The notes below the pieces were generated by a model that did no database searches, was not told the origin of the DNA, and worked only from the letters and a program-made list of their open reading frames with translations. A stretch of 64,000 nt of DNA. Source: Halorubrum tebenquichense DSM 14210. GTDB taxonomy: Archaea; Halobacteriota; Halobacteria; Halobacteriales; Haloferacaceae. The stretch is taken from assembly GCF_000337415.1 (NCBI RefSeq), contig NZ_AOJD01000061.1:1-64000 (forward strand), given 5' to 3'. Below, one piece after another: positions 8,189 to 17,544 of the stretch (its first letter is position 1; each line of letters begins with the position of its first letter). The translations under genes were made by a program, and so were the position numbers.

Positions 8189-9301
8189 ATGGCGACCCGC
8201 GAGGCCCTCTGGGGGTACCGGAACCGGTTCGGCGACGCCTTCGGGCGGACGTACTTCCGCCGGTTCGGACCGGGCGTCGCCTCCAGCGTCGGGATCGGGA
8301 CGTACCTCGGCGAGGCGACGCCCGCCGTCGACGACGCCTCGCGCGAGGCGATCGGACTGGCGCTGCGCTCGGGCGTGAACCACGTCGACACCGCGGCCAA
8401 CTACCGGTGCGGCCGCGCCGAGCGCGTCGTCGGCGAGGCGCTCCGGGACGCCCCCGTCGACCGCGAGTCGGTGGTCGTCGCGACGAAGGGGGGCTTCCTC
8501 CCGTTCGACGGCGAGCGCCCGGCCGACCCGAGCGCGTACGTCCGCGAGCGGTTCGTCGACCCGGGAATCGTCGCCCCCGACGACCTCGCGAACGGCGCGC
8601 ACGCGATGACGCCCGAGTTCTTGGAGTGGTCGCTCGACCGCTCGCTCGACCGGCTCGAACTCGAATCGGTCGACTGCTACTACGTTCACAACCCGGAGAC
8701 GCAACTCGCCGTCCGGTCGCGCGAGGACGTGTACGACCTGCTCGAAGTCGCCTTCGAGACCCTCGAACGCCGGCGCGCCGCGGGCGATATCGGGGCCTAC
8801 GGCGTCGCGACGTGGGACGCCTTCCGCGTGCCCGAGGGCGACGACGCGTCCCTCTCGCTCGCGGAGGTCCTCTCGCGGGCCGAGCGCGCCGGCGAGGCGG
8901 TCGGCCCAGACGACGACCACGGGTTCGCGGCGATCCAGCTCCCCTTCAACGTCGCGATGGCGGACGCGTTCACCCGCCGGAACCAGCCCGCGCCGCCCGA
9001 CTCCGACGCGGACGGTCCCGTCTCGACGCTCACGTTCGCGCACGAGGCCGGGCTCTCCGTCGTGACGAGCGCGAGCATCGGACAGGGCGACCTCGCGGTC
9101 GAGGGCGCGATCCCCGCCGACGTCGACGCGACGCTCGCGGGGGAGACGCCCGCCCAGCGGGCGCTCAACTTCGCGCGGAGCGCGCCGGGCGTCACCTCGT
9201 CGCTGGTGGGGACTGCGGACCTCGACCACGTCCGCGAGAACGTCGCCGCCGGCACGTTCGACCCGCTCGGCGCGTCGGCGTTCGACGCCGTCTTCGAGTG
9301 A
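8189..9301 (+). CDS. Aldo/keto reductase family oxidoreductase
   Basis: Predicted NAD(P)H-dependent reductase of 370 aa with a TIM-barrel fold. The catalytic tetrad is visible: Asp and Tyr in NHVDTAANYRCGRAERVVGEAL, Lys in VVVATKGGF and His in VDCYYVHNPET. The C-terminal ALNFARSAPGVTSSLVGTADLDHVREN matches the cofactor-binding end of the family. The substrate is unknown. The ATG at 8189 is chosen because a TATA-like TTTTTATTCC lies at 8159-8168, the leaderless distance; the open frame extends upstream without a better start. Family certainty is high, function low. Confidence 0.88.
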   Translation: MATREALWGYRNRFGDAFGRTYFRRFGPGVASSVGIGTYLGEATPAVDDASREAIGLALRSGVNHVDTAANYRCGRAERVVGEALRDAPVDRESVVVATKGGFLPFDGERPADPSAYVRERFVDPGIVAPDDLANGAHAMTPEFLEWSLDRSLDRLELESVDCYYVHNPETQLAVRSREDVYDLLEVAFETLERRRAAGDIGAYGVATWDAFRVPEGDDASLSLAEVLSRAERAGEAVGPDDDHGFAAIQLPFNVAMADAFTRRNQPAPPDSDADGPVSTLTFAHEAGLSVVTSASIGQGDLAVEGAIPADVDATLAGETPAQRALNFARSAPGVTSSLVGTADLDHVRENVAAGTFDPLGASAFDAVFE

Positions 9302-9355
9302 GCGGGAGGGAGTCACGACACAAGAAGTTTATCGGGACCGACGCAAGCGGGTCGC

Positions 9356-10009
9356 ATGGCCCCGACGCGACGAGCCCTCCTCGGTAGCCTCTCGGTCGGC
9401 GTCCTCGCCGGCTGTCTCGGCGGCACGGGCGATCCGGGACCGGAATCAACCCGACAACAGGTCTCCGGCACGGAGACCGACCCGACCGTGTTGAAGATCC
9501 GGAACCCCGACGGCGAGCGCGTCCTCCTCGACGGCGGCGAGACGGACGACGAGGGCGAACCGATCCCGATCGGTCGCCGGCTCGTCACGAGCGCGGACCG
9601 GGCGGACGACCTGGTGGTCGCCGAGGGCGTCGCCGACGCCGACCGGTCGCGGCTTCGGTCGTTCCTCGACGAAACCGACTTCGACGCGGAGACGGTGTAC
9701 GTCGCGCGCGCCGGCGTCGAGTCGTGCGAACGCCTCGAGATCCACTCGGTCTCGTGGGACCCCGGACGCGTCGAGTACGAGTTCTGCAGCGAACTCAGGC
9801 CGCCCGACGAGGCGTGCGAGGCCGGCACGCGGGTCGCGCTCGCGCTGGTCTTCCGGCTCCCGGTCGCGCTCGACGGCCGGCTCACCGGCTCCGGGGCCAG
9901 CGGCCGGTCCCCGTGTCGGCGGACGGAGACCGACTACGCGGTGATCGACGCGAACGCCACCGTCCCCGGAAACGAGACGGCGATCGACGAAGGGGGTGGC
10001 GGGGCGTGA
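9356..10009 (+). CDS. Tat-exported lipoprotein of unknown function
   Basis: Secreted lipid-anchored protein of 217 aa. The N-terminus has a twin-arginine signal (TRRALLGSLSVGVLAGC) with lipobox Cys20. The mature part is acidic and has several cysteines (near residues 123, 138, 147 and 183) that could form disulfides. I recognise no named domain. Its stop overlaps the GTG start of the next lipoprotein gene by 4 bp, so the pair is translationally coupled. A TATA-like AAGTTTATCGG at 9322-9332 sits about 28 bp from the ATG. Confidence 0.75.
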   Translation: MAPTRRALLGSLSVGVLAGCLGGTGDPGPESTRQQVSGTETDPTVLKIRNPDGERVLLDGGETDDEGEPIPIGRRLVTSADRADDLVVAEGVADADRSRLRSFLDETDFDAETVYVARAGVESCERLEIHSVSWDPGRVEYEFCSELRPPDEACEAGTRVALALVFRLPVALDGRLTGSGASGRSPCRRTETDYAVIDANATVPGNETAIDEGGGGA

Positions 10010-11361
10010 CGCAGCGTCTCACCCGGCGTGAGGCGCTCGCGGCCGGCGGGGCCGTCGCCCTCGGCGCGCTGGCGGGCTGCTCGGAGGCCGGCGACGAGCC
10101 CCGATTCTGGGACGATCCGCCGTCGCTCGATGTCGGTTCGGTTCCGAGCGAATTCGACGCGCCGGTCCCGGAGCGGCCGCGGCTCGTCCCGGTCGACGTG
10201 GAGCCGCGGGTCACGGCCGCGTTCGCCGACCGGGTCGACCGGCTGCTCGCTCCGCTCCCCGAACCGCTGACCGCGGAGACGCTCCCGAACGGCGAGGTCC
10301 GCGAGCAGATCGGAAGGGAGCGGACCGCGGCCCGCGAGGCGCTGCGGGAGTCCGACGCGTCGCTTCCCCCGCTGAAGGCGGCGGAGCGGTACGCGACGGC
10401 GCGCGACTACGCCGCGACCGCCGTCGGCACGTGGGCCGGCGTAACCGTCGAGGGCGACCCGGAGGCGGTGGCCGCCGACGTCGGGACGGTCCGCCGCCGG
10501 GCCGCCGACGCGCTGGAGACGCTGCCCGGGTCGGCGGCCGACCCCCTCGCCGGGGCCGCGGTGTACGGACCGATCGAACGGTGGTACGACGAGTCGCAAC
10601 GGCGAACGCTGGTCGGGGGAAACGCGGGTCCCGGCGGCCGGGCGAACCCGCTCCGGACGGGCGAGTCGGTCGGCGACGTCGAGCGGATCCAGTCGTACGT
10701 CGAGGCGGGCCGGTACCTCCGCGACCGGTATCGAGCCTCGCTCGCCGATCCGGTGCCGGTCGCCGAACCGCTCCGCCGGGAGGCCGAGCGACTCGGGACC
10801 GAGATCGGCGACCGACTCCGCGAACTCCACGGCGAGGGGACCGATCGGATCCGCTCGACCCCCGGCGACGAGGCGTTCTTCGACGAGCGGCCCCTCGCCC
10901 GGGACGCGCCGAGCGTCTCGCTGCTCTCGACGGCCCTCTACCGGACGTTCGAGGACCTCCGGTTCGACCCGGTTCCGGTCGACGACTACGAACCGGACCA
11001 TCCGGCGACCGCGCTCACCCGGACCGCGCTCGCTCGCGCTCGGTTCCGGGGACTCGACGCGGTCGCGTCCCGGATCGAGGACGGCGAGACGATGTTCCCC
11101 GCGAACGCCGCGGCGGTCGGCGAGGCGCGTAACGCGGCGGTCGAGTCGGCGGCGTCGCTCGCGGGGAGCGGGAACCCGCTGGCGCGGTGGCTGGCGACGG
11201 AGTTCCTCCCGCTGTTCGAGGAGCCGGACGGGGCGCTCGGGGCGAGCGAACCGAGCGTCAGACAAATCGCCGAGGCGTACACCGAGTACCGGTGGATCGA
11301 GACGGTCACGCGCGAGGCGCGGACGGTCGCGGAGTCGGTCGCGGCCGCGTTCGACTCGTGA
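10006..11361 (+). CDS. Tat-exported lipoprotein, large alpha-helical, unknown function
   Basis: Predicted secreted lipoprotein of 451 aa starting at GTG 10006, which overlaps the previous stop (GTGA). The signal has twin Arg at residues 7-8 (LTRREALAAGGAVALG) and lipobox Cys25 (ALAGCS). The mature protein is Ala/Arg/Glu-rich and looks almost entirely helical with heptad-like stretches. No catalytic motif was recognised. It is coupled to the 9356-10009 lipoprotein, so the two probably act together at the cell surface. Upstream in-frame codons belong to an antisense-style artefact and are not used. Confidence 0.72.
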   Translation: MTQRLTRREALAAGGAVALGALAGCSEAGDEPRFWDDPPSLDVGSVPSEFDAPVPERPRLVPVDVEPRVTAAFADRVDRLLAPLPEPLTAETLPNGEVREQIGRERTAAREALRESDASLPPLKAAERYATARDYAATAVGTWAGVTVEGDPEAVAADVGTVRRRAADALETLPGSAADPLAGAAVYGPIERWYDESQRRTLVGGNAGPGGRANPLRTGESVGDVERIQSYVEAGRYLRDRYRASLADPVPVAEPLRREAERLGTEIGDRLRELHGEGTDRIRSTPGDEAFFDERPLARDAPSVSLLSTALYRTFEDLRFDPVPVDDYEPDHPATALTRTALARARFRGLDAVASRIEDGETMFPANAAAVGEARNAAVESAASLAGSGNPLARWLATEFLPLFEEPDGALGASEPSVRQIAEAYTEYRWIETVTREARTVAESVAAAFDS

Positions 11362-11472
11362 GCGCTCGCGGACGGAAGCGGTCGGCTCCGTGTCAAAGGC
11401 GGTCGACTCCGGGGCGGAGGCGACCGCGGGGGGAGATCGAAGAGAGAGGGCGACGGCGGGCGGGGCGGTCGG

Positions 11473-11643
11473 TCAGCGAAGCTCCTTGAATCGCTCGCCG
11501 CACTCCGGACAGATCCGGACCGAGAACACTTCGTCTGGGTCGTTCTCCTTTTTCAACACCTGATCGCAGTCGGCGCAGTTGAGCCGCTCGTAGGTGTCCT
11601 TGATCAGGTCGCCGTCGCGGAGCCCCTTGCGCGTGGATTTCAT
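11473..11643 (-). CDS. HVO_0758-type small zinc finger protein
   Basis: A 56-residue protein with two CPxCG-like knuckles (CADC at about residue 23 and CPEC at about 45), giving a single four-Cys zinc site. The N-terminus KSTRKGLRDGDLIKDTYERL and the phrase NDPDEVFSVRICPEC closely match my memory of the Haloferax volcanii HVO_0758 zinc-finger family. The ATG at 11643 is chosen because it fits that family length and because a TATA-like box (TTTTTATCC on the reverse strand, 11667-11677) lies at the leaderless distance. The frame is open further upstream but without support. It is likely a binding or adaptor protein rather than an enzyme. Confidence 0.82.
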   Translation of the reverse strand: MKSTRKGLRDGDLIKDTYERLNCADCDQVLKKENDPDEVFSVRICPECGERFKELR

Positions 11644-11842
11644 ACCCCGCCGTTCGTCGTCGGGCCGGATAAAAACCCCGTACGACGCCGGTCTGACGCG
11701 AGGGGCGAAACCGACGCCAGACGCGGCGACGCCGTCGCCGACGCGGGCGGGGCGTTCCGCGGGGTCGCGGCCGCCCGTCGTCACGCCGCGTGGCCCCGAC
11801 CGCTTCCGCAACGCTTGTGTCCCGGCGCGGGGAATCGCCGCC

Positions 11843-13027
11843 GTGTCACGGACCCGGCTGTTCGGATCGCTCTGCGCCTTAGTCTTCCTCGTCAACTTCG
11901 CGCGGGTCGTGTTCGCGCCCCTCGTGGGCGAGTTCATCGACGCGTTCGGGATCCGCGAGGGGACCGCCGGCCTCATCGTCACGCTCGCGTGGCTCGGCTC
12001 GGCCGCGCCGCGGCTCCCGGCGGGGTGGGCGCTCACCCGCTTCACGCGGCGCAGCGTGATCCTCGTCTCCGGCGCGATGCTGACCGCCGGGGCGCTCGGC
12101 GTCGCGCTCGCGCCGGGCGTGCTCGCGCTGATGGTCGCCGCCTTCGCGGTCGGGCTGGCGTCCGGCGTCTACTTCGTGGCCGCGAACCCCTTCATCTCGG
12201 AGCTGTTCCCGCAGCGCGTCGGGCGCGTGATGGGCGTTCACGGGATGGCGAGCCAGCTCGCCGCGGTCGTCGCCGCGCCCGCGGTCACCGTCGCGCTGTG
12301 GTACGACTGGCGGTACGCGTTCTACGGGCTGGCGGTCGCCGCGGCCGCCAGCACGGTCCTCTTCGTCGTCCTCGCGAACCGGACCGACCTCCCGGACGCC
12401 GGCGCGGGCGACACCGACTTCCTCGGGGCCGCCCGCGGGGAGTGGAAGCTGATCCTCGCCGGCGTCGTGCTGATGGGGCTCACCAGCTTCGTCTGGCAGG
12501 GGCTGTTCAACTTCTACGAGCTGTACATGATCGACAAGAATCTGCCGCGGTCGACCGCCCGGAACCTCCTGACGGTGATCTTCGCCGCGGGCGTCCCGGC
12601 GTTCCTCGTCTCGGGCGACCTCGCCGACCGGCTGCCGCACGTCCCGTACCTGCTCGGCATCGTCACGGCGTTCGTCGGCGGGGTGGTCCTCGTCGTCCTC
12701 TCAGAGGGCCTCGTGGCGGTGATCGCCGCGAGCGTCGTCGTCGGCTTCGCCATCCACATGCTGTTCCCGGCCGGGGACACGTACCTGCTCGCGTCGCTGC
12801 CCGACGAGTCCCGCGCGTCGGCGTACGCGATGTTCTCCGCCGGCATGATGTCCGCGCAGGCGGCCGGGTCGTGGGTCGTCGGCGAGGCGATCGAGGCGGG
12901 CGCGACGTACGACGCCGTCTTCCTCGCGCTCGCCGGCGGGCTGGCGGTCCTCGTGGCCGCGTACGCGGTCCTGTACCGCCTCGGGCGCGTCCCCGGCGGC
13001 GCGGCGGGCGCGACTGGCGCGGCCTGA
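11843..13027 (+). CDS. Major facilitator superfamily transporter
   Basis: Integral membrane carrier of 394 aa with about 12 hydrophobic segments. The GTG start at 11843 leads directly into the first helix (LFGSLCALVFLVNFARVVFAP). The MFS loop 2-3 region appears as PRLPAGWALTRFTRRSVILVSG, and the second half repeats the pattern (GDLADRLPHVPYLLG). The substrate cannot be read from sequence. The longer upstream frame would add an Arg-rich tail overlapping the zinc-finger promoter and is rejected. It is convergent with nothing and followed by a GpgS-like gene 108 bp downstream. Confidence 0.85.
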   Translation: MSRTRLFGSLCALVFLVNFARVVFAPLVGEFIDAFGIREGTAGLIVTLAWLGSAAPRLPAGWALTRFTRRSVILVSGAMLTAGALGVALAPGVLALMVAAFAVGLASGVYFVAANPFISELFPQRVGRVMGVHGMASQLAAVVAAPAVTVALWYDWRYAFYGLAVAAAASTVLFVVLANRTDLPDAGAGDTDFLGAARGEWKLILAGVVLMGLTSFVWQGLFNFYELYMIDKNLPRSTARNLLTVIFAAGVPAFLVSGDLADRLPHVPYLLGIVTAFVGGVVLVVLSEGLVAVIAASVVVGFAIHMLFPAGDTYLLASLPDESRASAYAMFSAGMMSAQAAGSWVVGEAIEAGATYDAVFLALAGGLAVLVAAYAVLYRLGRVPGGAAGATGAA

Positions 13028-13135
13028 CCCCATCCCGGAGGCCCGACGCATCGGGCCCGGCGCGTCCCGCGGAGCCCCCGGAACCGGTCGGCGCTACCGC
13101 ACCTGTTTTGGGCGTCCCGCCCGTGTGATCGGTAA

Positions 13136-14335
13136 ATGGAGTACGTTCAGGAGCGCGTGACCACCCTTCACGCGTTGACCGACCACCGGCCCGACGCCCC
13201 GACCGACCGCGCGGCGGTCGTCGTGCCGATGACCGAACGCGAGTACGGGACCCTCGCGGCCGACCGCGTGCTCTCGACGCTGGAGACCGTCGACCCCGCC
13301 CGGGTGATCGTCCCGCTGCGGGCGTCGGCCGACCGCGCCGGGCCGTTCGCCGACTGGCTCGACGGGTTCGACCTCGACGTCGAGACGCTGTGGTGCGACG
13401 GCCCCCGGCTCGCGTCGCTGCTGGACGCGCGGGGCCTCGACGGCGAGCGGGGGAAGGGCCGCGACGTGTGGCTCGCGCTGGGACGAGCGCTCGACGAGGA
13501 GTTCGTCGTCGTCCACGACGCCGACACGAAGACCTACTCGCCCGGGTTCGTCAACCGCCTGCTGTTCCCGCTGGGCCGCGGGTACGCGTTCTCGAAGGGG
13601 TACTACGCCCGCGTCGAGGACGGCTCGCTGTACGGGCGGCTGTTCCGGCTGTTCTTCCGACCGCTCGTCCGCGCGCTCGGCGACGCCGGGCCCGGGCGGC
13701 GGCCGGACGTGATCGAGTACCTCTCGGCGTTCCGCTACGCGCTCGCCGGGGAGTTCGCGGCCACGAGCGACCTCGTCTCCCGGTTGCGCGTCCAGCGCGG
13801 CTGGGGGCTGGAGGTCGGGACGCTCGGCGAGGCGTTCGGGCACGCCGGCTTCGCCGACAGCGCGCAGGTGGATCTGGGGCGGTACGAACACGACCACCGC
13901 TCCGTGGAGGGACCGACCGGCCTCGCCGACATGAGCCGGGCGGTCGGCGCGGCGACGCTGCGCGCGGTCGAGGACGCGGGCGTCGACGTGCGCTACGACG
14001 GCCTCTCCGAGCGCTACCGCGAGGCCGCGGAGACCCTGATCGACGGCTACGCCGCCGACGCCGCGTTCAACGGGCTCTCCTACGACGGCGACGACGAGCG
14101 CTCGCAGGTGGCGACCTACGCCGAGGCGCTCGACGAACCCGGTCCCGACACCCGGCTCCCGGCGTGGGAGAGCGCTCCGGTCGAACCGGGCGAGGTCCGG
14201 GAGGCGGCGCGGAACGACCTCGACGCGGTCCGCGGCGACGACCGGAGCGTCGGCAACGTCGCCGCGGAGAACGACGCGGTCAGCGAGGCGGCGACCGACG
14301 ACGGACAGACGGAGCCGGCCCCGGGTGAGGACTGA
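13136..14335 (+). CDS. Glucosyl-3-phosphoglycerate synthase-like glycosyltransferase (GT81 type)
   Basis: GT-A fold nucleotide-sugar glycosyltransferase of 399 aa. The expected blocks are present: GERGKGRDVWLALGRAL (donor/acceptor loop typical of GpgS/MpgS), the metal-binding HDADTKTYSPGFVNRLLFPL, and GWGLEVGTLGEAF late in the domain. GpgS enzymes transfer glucose from NDP-glucose to 3-phosphoglycerate, a route to glucosylglycerate-type solutes. In a haloarchaeon the product could also be a surface or storage glycan, so specificity is inferred only. It is followed after 2 bp by an acidic companion gene, indicating an operon. The C-terminal 70 residues are low-complexity acidic. Confidence 0.75.
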   Translation: MEYVQERVTTLHALTDHRPDAPTDRAAVVVPMTEREYGTLAADRVLSTLETVDPARVIVPLRASADRAGPFADWLDGFDLDVETLWCDGPRLASLLDARGLDGERGKGRDVWLALGRALDEEFVVVHDADTKTYSPGFVNRLLFPLGRGYAFSKGYYARVEDGSLYGRLFRLFFRPLVRALGDAGPGRRPDVIEYLSAFRYALAGEFAATSDLVSRLRVQRGWGLEVGTLGEAFGHAGFADSAQVDLGRYEHDHRSVEGPTGLADMSRAVGAATLRAVEDAGVDVRYDGLSERYREAAETLIDGYAADAAFNGLSYDGDDERSQVATYAEALDEPGPDTRLPAWESAPVEPGEVREAARNDLDAVRGDDRSVGNVAAENDAVSEAATDDGQTEPAPGED

Positions 14336-14337
14336 CG

Positions 14338-14877
14338 ATGGCCGACGCGAGTGAGCCGAGCGTCGCCGCCCGCGACGACCTCGCCGGCGTCGTCGACCTG
14401 TTCGGCTGGCTCACGCGGGGGGAGCTCTCCGAGGCGCTCTCCGAACTGGCGTTCAAGCGGCGCGCCGAGGTCGACGAGGCGGCCATCGACGCCGCCATCG
14501 ACCTCGCGGTCGCGGAGTACGCGCTCGTGCCGGCCCCGGAGGACGCGATCTCCGGCGGTGACGAGGGGGGCGAGGCGGAGGCCGCCGCGGACGGGTCCGC
14601 GCTCGCGGTCGGGCCCGCGGCGTTCCCGACGCTCCCCGAGGGGGCCGAGGACCTCCCGCATATCCTCGACGTCCCGGACCGGTCGGTCGACCGCGAGGCG
14701 CTCGCGGACGCGGTCCTCGACCGGCTCCGGGAGGAAGCGGTCGAGGCGATAGGCGACGGCGACGCCGACCGGCTGGAGACGCTCGCCGACGTGACCTACG
14801 ACGTGGAGGCGTGGGCCCCGGTCGACGTGGAGCCGGTCCGAACCCGGATCGTCGCCGAGCTCGACGGAGACGACTGA
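14338..14877 (+). CDS. Acidic protein encoded with the GpgS-like gene, unknown function
   Basis: Protein of 179 aa, strongly acidic and apparently soluble. The N-terminal part (DDLAGVVDLFGWLTRGELSE through FKRRAEVDEAAIDAAID) looks like a helical DNA- or protein-binding unit. The middle is a low-complexity linker, and the C-terminal half has VAEYALVPAP and FPTLPEGAEDLPHILDVPDR. I recognise no characterised domain. It begins 2 bp after the glycosyltransferase stop, so it is very likely co-expressed and may assist or regulate that enzyme. The intergenic DNA after it (14878-15003) is AT-richer and carries the promoter region of the copper oxidase. Confidence 0.7.
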   Translation: MADASEPSVAARDDLAGVVDLFGWLTRGELSEALSELAFKRRAEVDEAAIDAAIDLAVAEYALVPAPEDAISGGDEGGEAEAAADGSALAVGPAAFPTLPEGAEDLPHILDVPDRSVDREALADAVLDRLREEAVEAIGDGDADRLETLADVTYDVEAWAPVDVEPVRTRIVAELDGDD

Positions 14878-15003
14878 AGGCCGACGCGGAGGCCCTCTCG
14901 TTGGCGATCGAACACATAAACACGCAACGGTTCGAGACCGAATTCTCACGGGAGAAACATCCGAGCGCTTCTTAACCGGTTGAGGTGCCGAGACGAGGGT
15001 GTG

Positions 15004-16203
15004 ATGAACGACGGAAACATCTTCGGCTCGCGTACCGCCTCCAGGCGCAGTTTCCTCTCCGCGACGGCCGCGTTGGGGACCGTCGGGCTCGCGGGGTGCG
15101 GGGCACCGCAGTCCGATGCCGGGAACGCCGCGGAGTCCGGGAACGGGGACGGCGGCGGCGAGGCCGCACAGCAGGTCGACGACTGGTCGGGGAGCGACTC
15201 GACCGCCGTCGAGACGGACCACCCGTACACGACGCCGCGGTCGACCATCGACCTCGACGAGCGTGACGGCGCGATCACCATGTCCACGCGGCCGTGTCGC
15301 CACACGCTGCTCGGCGAGAACGCGCAGGGCGGGCCGTGGGAGCTGCCGGAGGTCTGGGCGTGGGAGACGCCGGACACGGACCCCAGCGTCCCCGGCCCCC
15401 TCCTCCGGGTGACGGAGGGGACCGAACTGGAGATCACCTACGACAACACCGAGCACAACCGGCCGCACACCTTCCACGTCCACGGCCTCTCGAAGGACTG
15501 GATGGACGACGGCGTGCCGACGACGACGGGCAAGCAGGTCGCGCCCGGCGAGGAGTACACCTACGAGATCGACGCGAACCAGCCCGGGACGCACCTGTAC
15601 CACTGTCACTACCAGACGCAGAACCACCTCGACATGGGGATGTTCGGGATCCTCCGCGTCGATCCCGAGGGATACGAGGCCCCGGACAAGGAGATCTTCC
15701 ACACGATCAAAGACTGGGACAGCCGGCTGTCGGCGTCGATGGCGGGCGGCGACGTGGACTTCAGTCACCGCGACCGCAACCCGGACGTCTTCACCGTGAA
15801 CGGGCGCTGCGCGCCGTACACCTTCCACCCCGAGGAGGGGTCGCCGCTGATCGTCGAGGAGGGCGACCGAGTCAGGATCCACTACGTCAACGCCGGCTAC
15901 GAGTCGCACGCGATGCACACCCACAACCACGGGTTCACCGTCGTCGAGAAGGACGGCGGCGTGATCCCCGAGAGCGCCCGGCACCGCGAGGACGTGGTCC
16001 CGATCGCGCCCGCCGAGCGGAAGACGATCGAGTTCACCGCCGACGCCGACCCCGGCGTCTACGCGCTCCACTGCCACAAGGTGAACCACGCCATGAACGG
16101 CGACACCTACCCCGGCGGGATGATCGGCGGGATGGTGTACGACGGCGTCACCGACACCGAGCAGTTCGCCTCCGTGATGGATCTGGCGGGCTACGAGGGC
16201 TGA
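15004..16203 (+). CDS. Tat-exported two-domain multicopper oxidase
   Basis: Secreted, probably lipid-anchored copper oxidase of 399 aa. A twin-arginine signal (ASRRSFLSATAALGTVGLAGC, Cys32) is followed by two cupredoxin domains. Domain 1 has the copper motifs HTFHVHG and HLYHCHYQTQNHLDMGM; domain 2 has HAMHTHNHGF and ALHCHKVNHAMN with a following GGM. His-Cys-His type 1 copper signatures thus appear in both domains, the arrangement of two-domain laccase-like oxidases that trimerise. Three-domain laccases are longer. Nitrite reductase (NirK) is the main alternative but its second-domain motif differs. Natural substrate unknown; metal or phenolic oxidation is possible. GTG at 15001 is an alternative start one codon upstream. 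Confidence 0.85.
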   Translation: MNDGNIFGSRTASRRSFLSATAALGTVGLAGCGAPQSDAGNAAESGNGDGGGEAAQQVDDWSGSDSTAVETDHPYTTPRSTIDLDERDGAITMSTRPCRHTLLGENAQGGPWELPEVWAWETPDTDPSVPGPLLRVTEGTELEITYDNTEHNRPHTFHVHGLSKDWMDDGVPTTTGKQVAPGEEYTYEIDANQPGTHLYHCHYQTQNHLDMGMFGILRVDPEGYEAPDKEIFHTIKDWDSRLSASMAGGDVDFSHRDRNPDVFTVNGRCAPYTFHPEEGSPLIVEEGDRVRIHYVNAGYESHAMHTHNHGFTVVEKDGGVIPESARHREDVVPIAPAERKTIEFTADADPGVYALHCHKVNHAMNGDTYPGGMIGGMVYDGVTDTEQFASVMDLAGYEG

Positions 16204-16237
16204 ACTGAGAAAATCCGGCTTTCTTTGACCGCTCCGC

Positions 16238-16690
16238 CTATCCGGAGAACTCGGACTCGCTCACGCGGACGACGACCGTCTCGTCGACGTCGCGGAGGTC
16301 GTACTCGGGGGTCTTCCCCTGTCGCCGCCGGACGAACAGCGGCTCGACCGGGCGGCCGTCGACGAGGCCGAACACCTTCAGTCGCTGGTCGGTCTCTTCC
16401 GGGGGGACCTCGCCGTCGCGGACCTCGCGGGCGAGGTCCCGAGAGAGCCACTCGTCGGCGGAGACGGACGGCTCAGACACCAGCGCCTCCTCGACGAAGC
16501 GGACGAGGTACCAGTCGAGGTCGTTCAGAAGCGAGACCGCCGCCCCGAGGCTCACGGTGTCGACGGCGACGCTGTTCTCGAAGGGCTCCTCGATCCGGTA
16601 GGTGGCGAGCGCGTCCCGCGCGGTCTCGCGGGAGAGCAGCTCGTAGGAGAGCTCCACGTCGGGGTCGCCGAGGAGACACACCCGCGTCAT
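16238..16690 (-). CDS. Conserved haloarchaeal protein (DUF5804-like)
   Basis: Soluble protein of 150 aa. The start at 16690 (MTRVCLLGDPDVELSYELLS) is preferred over a start nine codons upstream because it begins a beta strand typical of the family. Recognisable conserved phrases from memory of haloarchaeal homologues are VAVDTVSLGAAVSLLNDLDWYL and DLRDVDETVVVRVSE. No catalytic motif is apparent. It is convergent with the copper oxidase (34 bp between stops) and has no operon partner. Function unknown; the DUF number is from memory and less certain than the gene itself. Confidence 0.72.
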   Translation of the reverse strand: MTRVCLLGDPDVELSYELLSRETARDALATYRIEEPFENSVAVDTVSLGAAVSLLNDLDWYLVRFVEEALVSEPSVSADEWLSRDLAREVRDGEVPPEETDQRLKVFGLVDGRPVEPLFVRRRQGKTPEYDLRDVDETVVVRVSESEFSG

Positions 16691-16744
16691 GGCCGGAGTT
16701 CCGTCCGGCCGGCGCAAATCCGTTGCGGTCGCCGAGCCGCGGCC

Positions 16745-17461
16745 CTACCACGGGATCCGCTCGCGGTCCTTCCAGAGGTGGCCGGCGGGGCTCCCGGGCG
16801 CGAACCGCGCGAGCCAGACGGGGGTCTCCGCGCCCTTCGAGGGCGTCCGCGGCGCTTCGTCGCCGCCCATGTCCGTCCGCACCCAGCCCGGCGAGACGGC
16901 GTTCGCGATGAGTCCCCGATCGCCGTACTCGCCGTCGAGGTACGCCGTCAGTCCGCCGACGCCGACCTTCGAGAGCCGGTAGGCCGGGTAGCCGCCCTCC
17001 ATCCGTCCCTCGGTGAACTGCCCGAGCCCCGACGAGAGCGTCACGACGCGACCGGCGGTCCCGTCGGTGAGCAGCGGCAGCGCGCGCTTGGTCACGGCGA
17101 CCGGCCCGCGGAGGTTCACGGCCGTCGTCCGGTCGAAGTCGGCGAGGTCCATCTCGTGGAGGGGACCCGACCGCGGGAAGACGCCCGCGTTGTTCACGAG
17201 GACGTCGAGCCCGCCCTGCTCGCGTTCGATCCGGTCGACGGCGTCCCGGATCTCGCCGTCCTCGGTCACGTCCAGTCGAACGGCGTGCTGGTCCGCGGCC
17301 GTGACGTCGTCGGGGTCGCGCGCGCCGGCGTAGACCTTCGCACCCAGGTCGGTCAGCTCCGCGGCGATCTCGGCTCCGATCCCGCGGGTCGCGCCCGTGA
17401 CCAGGGCCACGTCGTCGGTCAGGTCGGGTTTGAGCTCCACGTCCGTCGGCGTGTCTGCCAT
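16745..17461 (-). CDS. Short-chain dehydrogenase/reductase (SDR)
   Basis: Predicted NAD(P)(H)-dependent oxidoreductase of 238 aa. The classical SDR features are present: the glycine-rich nucleotide loop TGATRGIGAEIA, the DVLVNNAGVF motif, the catalytic Ser in VVTLSSGLGQF and the YxxxK catalytic pair in YPAYRLSKVG, then VSPGWVRTDMGG. An Asp or basic residue deciding NAD versus NADP preference is not clear (GARDPDD suggests NADP). The start at 17461 skips eight codons of the longest frame. The substrate is unknown. It stands alone, 83 bp downstream of the S-adenosylmethionine synthetase gene on the other side. Confidence 0.85.
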   Translation of the reverse strand: MADTPTDVELKPDLTDDVALVTGATRGIGAEIAAELTDLGAKVYAGARDPDDVTAADQHAVRLDVTEDGEIRDAVDRIEREQGGLDVLVNNAGVFPRSGPLHEMDLADFDRTTAVNLRGPVAVTKRALPLLTDGTAGRVVTLSSGLGQFTEGRMEGGYPAYRLSKVGVGGLTAYLDGEYGDRGLIANAVSPGWVRTDMGGDEAPRTPSKGAETPVWLARFAPGSPAGHLWKDRERIPW

Positions 17462-17544
17462 GTCGGATCGCACGGGGCGTCGCAAGTAGAAACCCCGGGC
17501 CGGTCGGCGTCAGCGGCGCTGCGACCGCCCGGAACGGACCGCCC

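Noticed and set aside
7237-8400. Longer dacZ from 8400
   Set aside because: The extra 118 residues are Arg/Ser-rich, antisense to the start of the aldo/keto reductase, and would skip the TATA-like box at 8070-8079.
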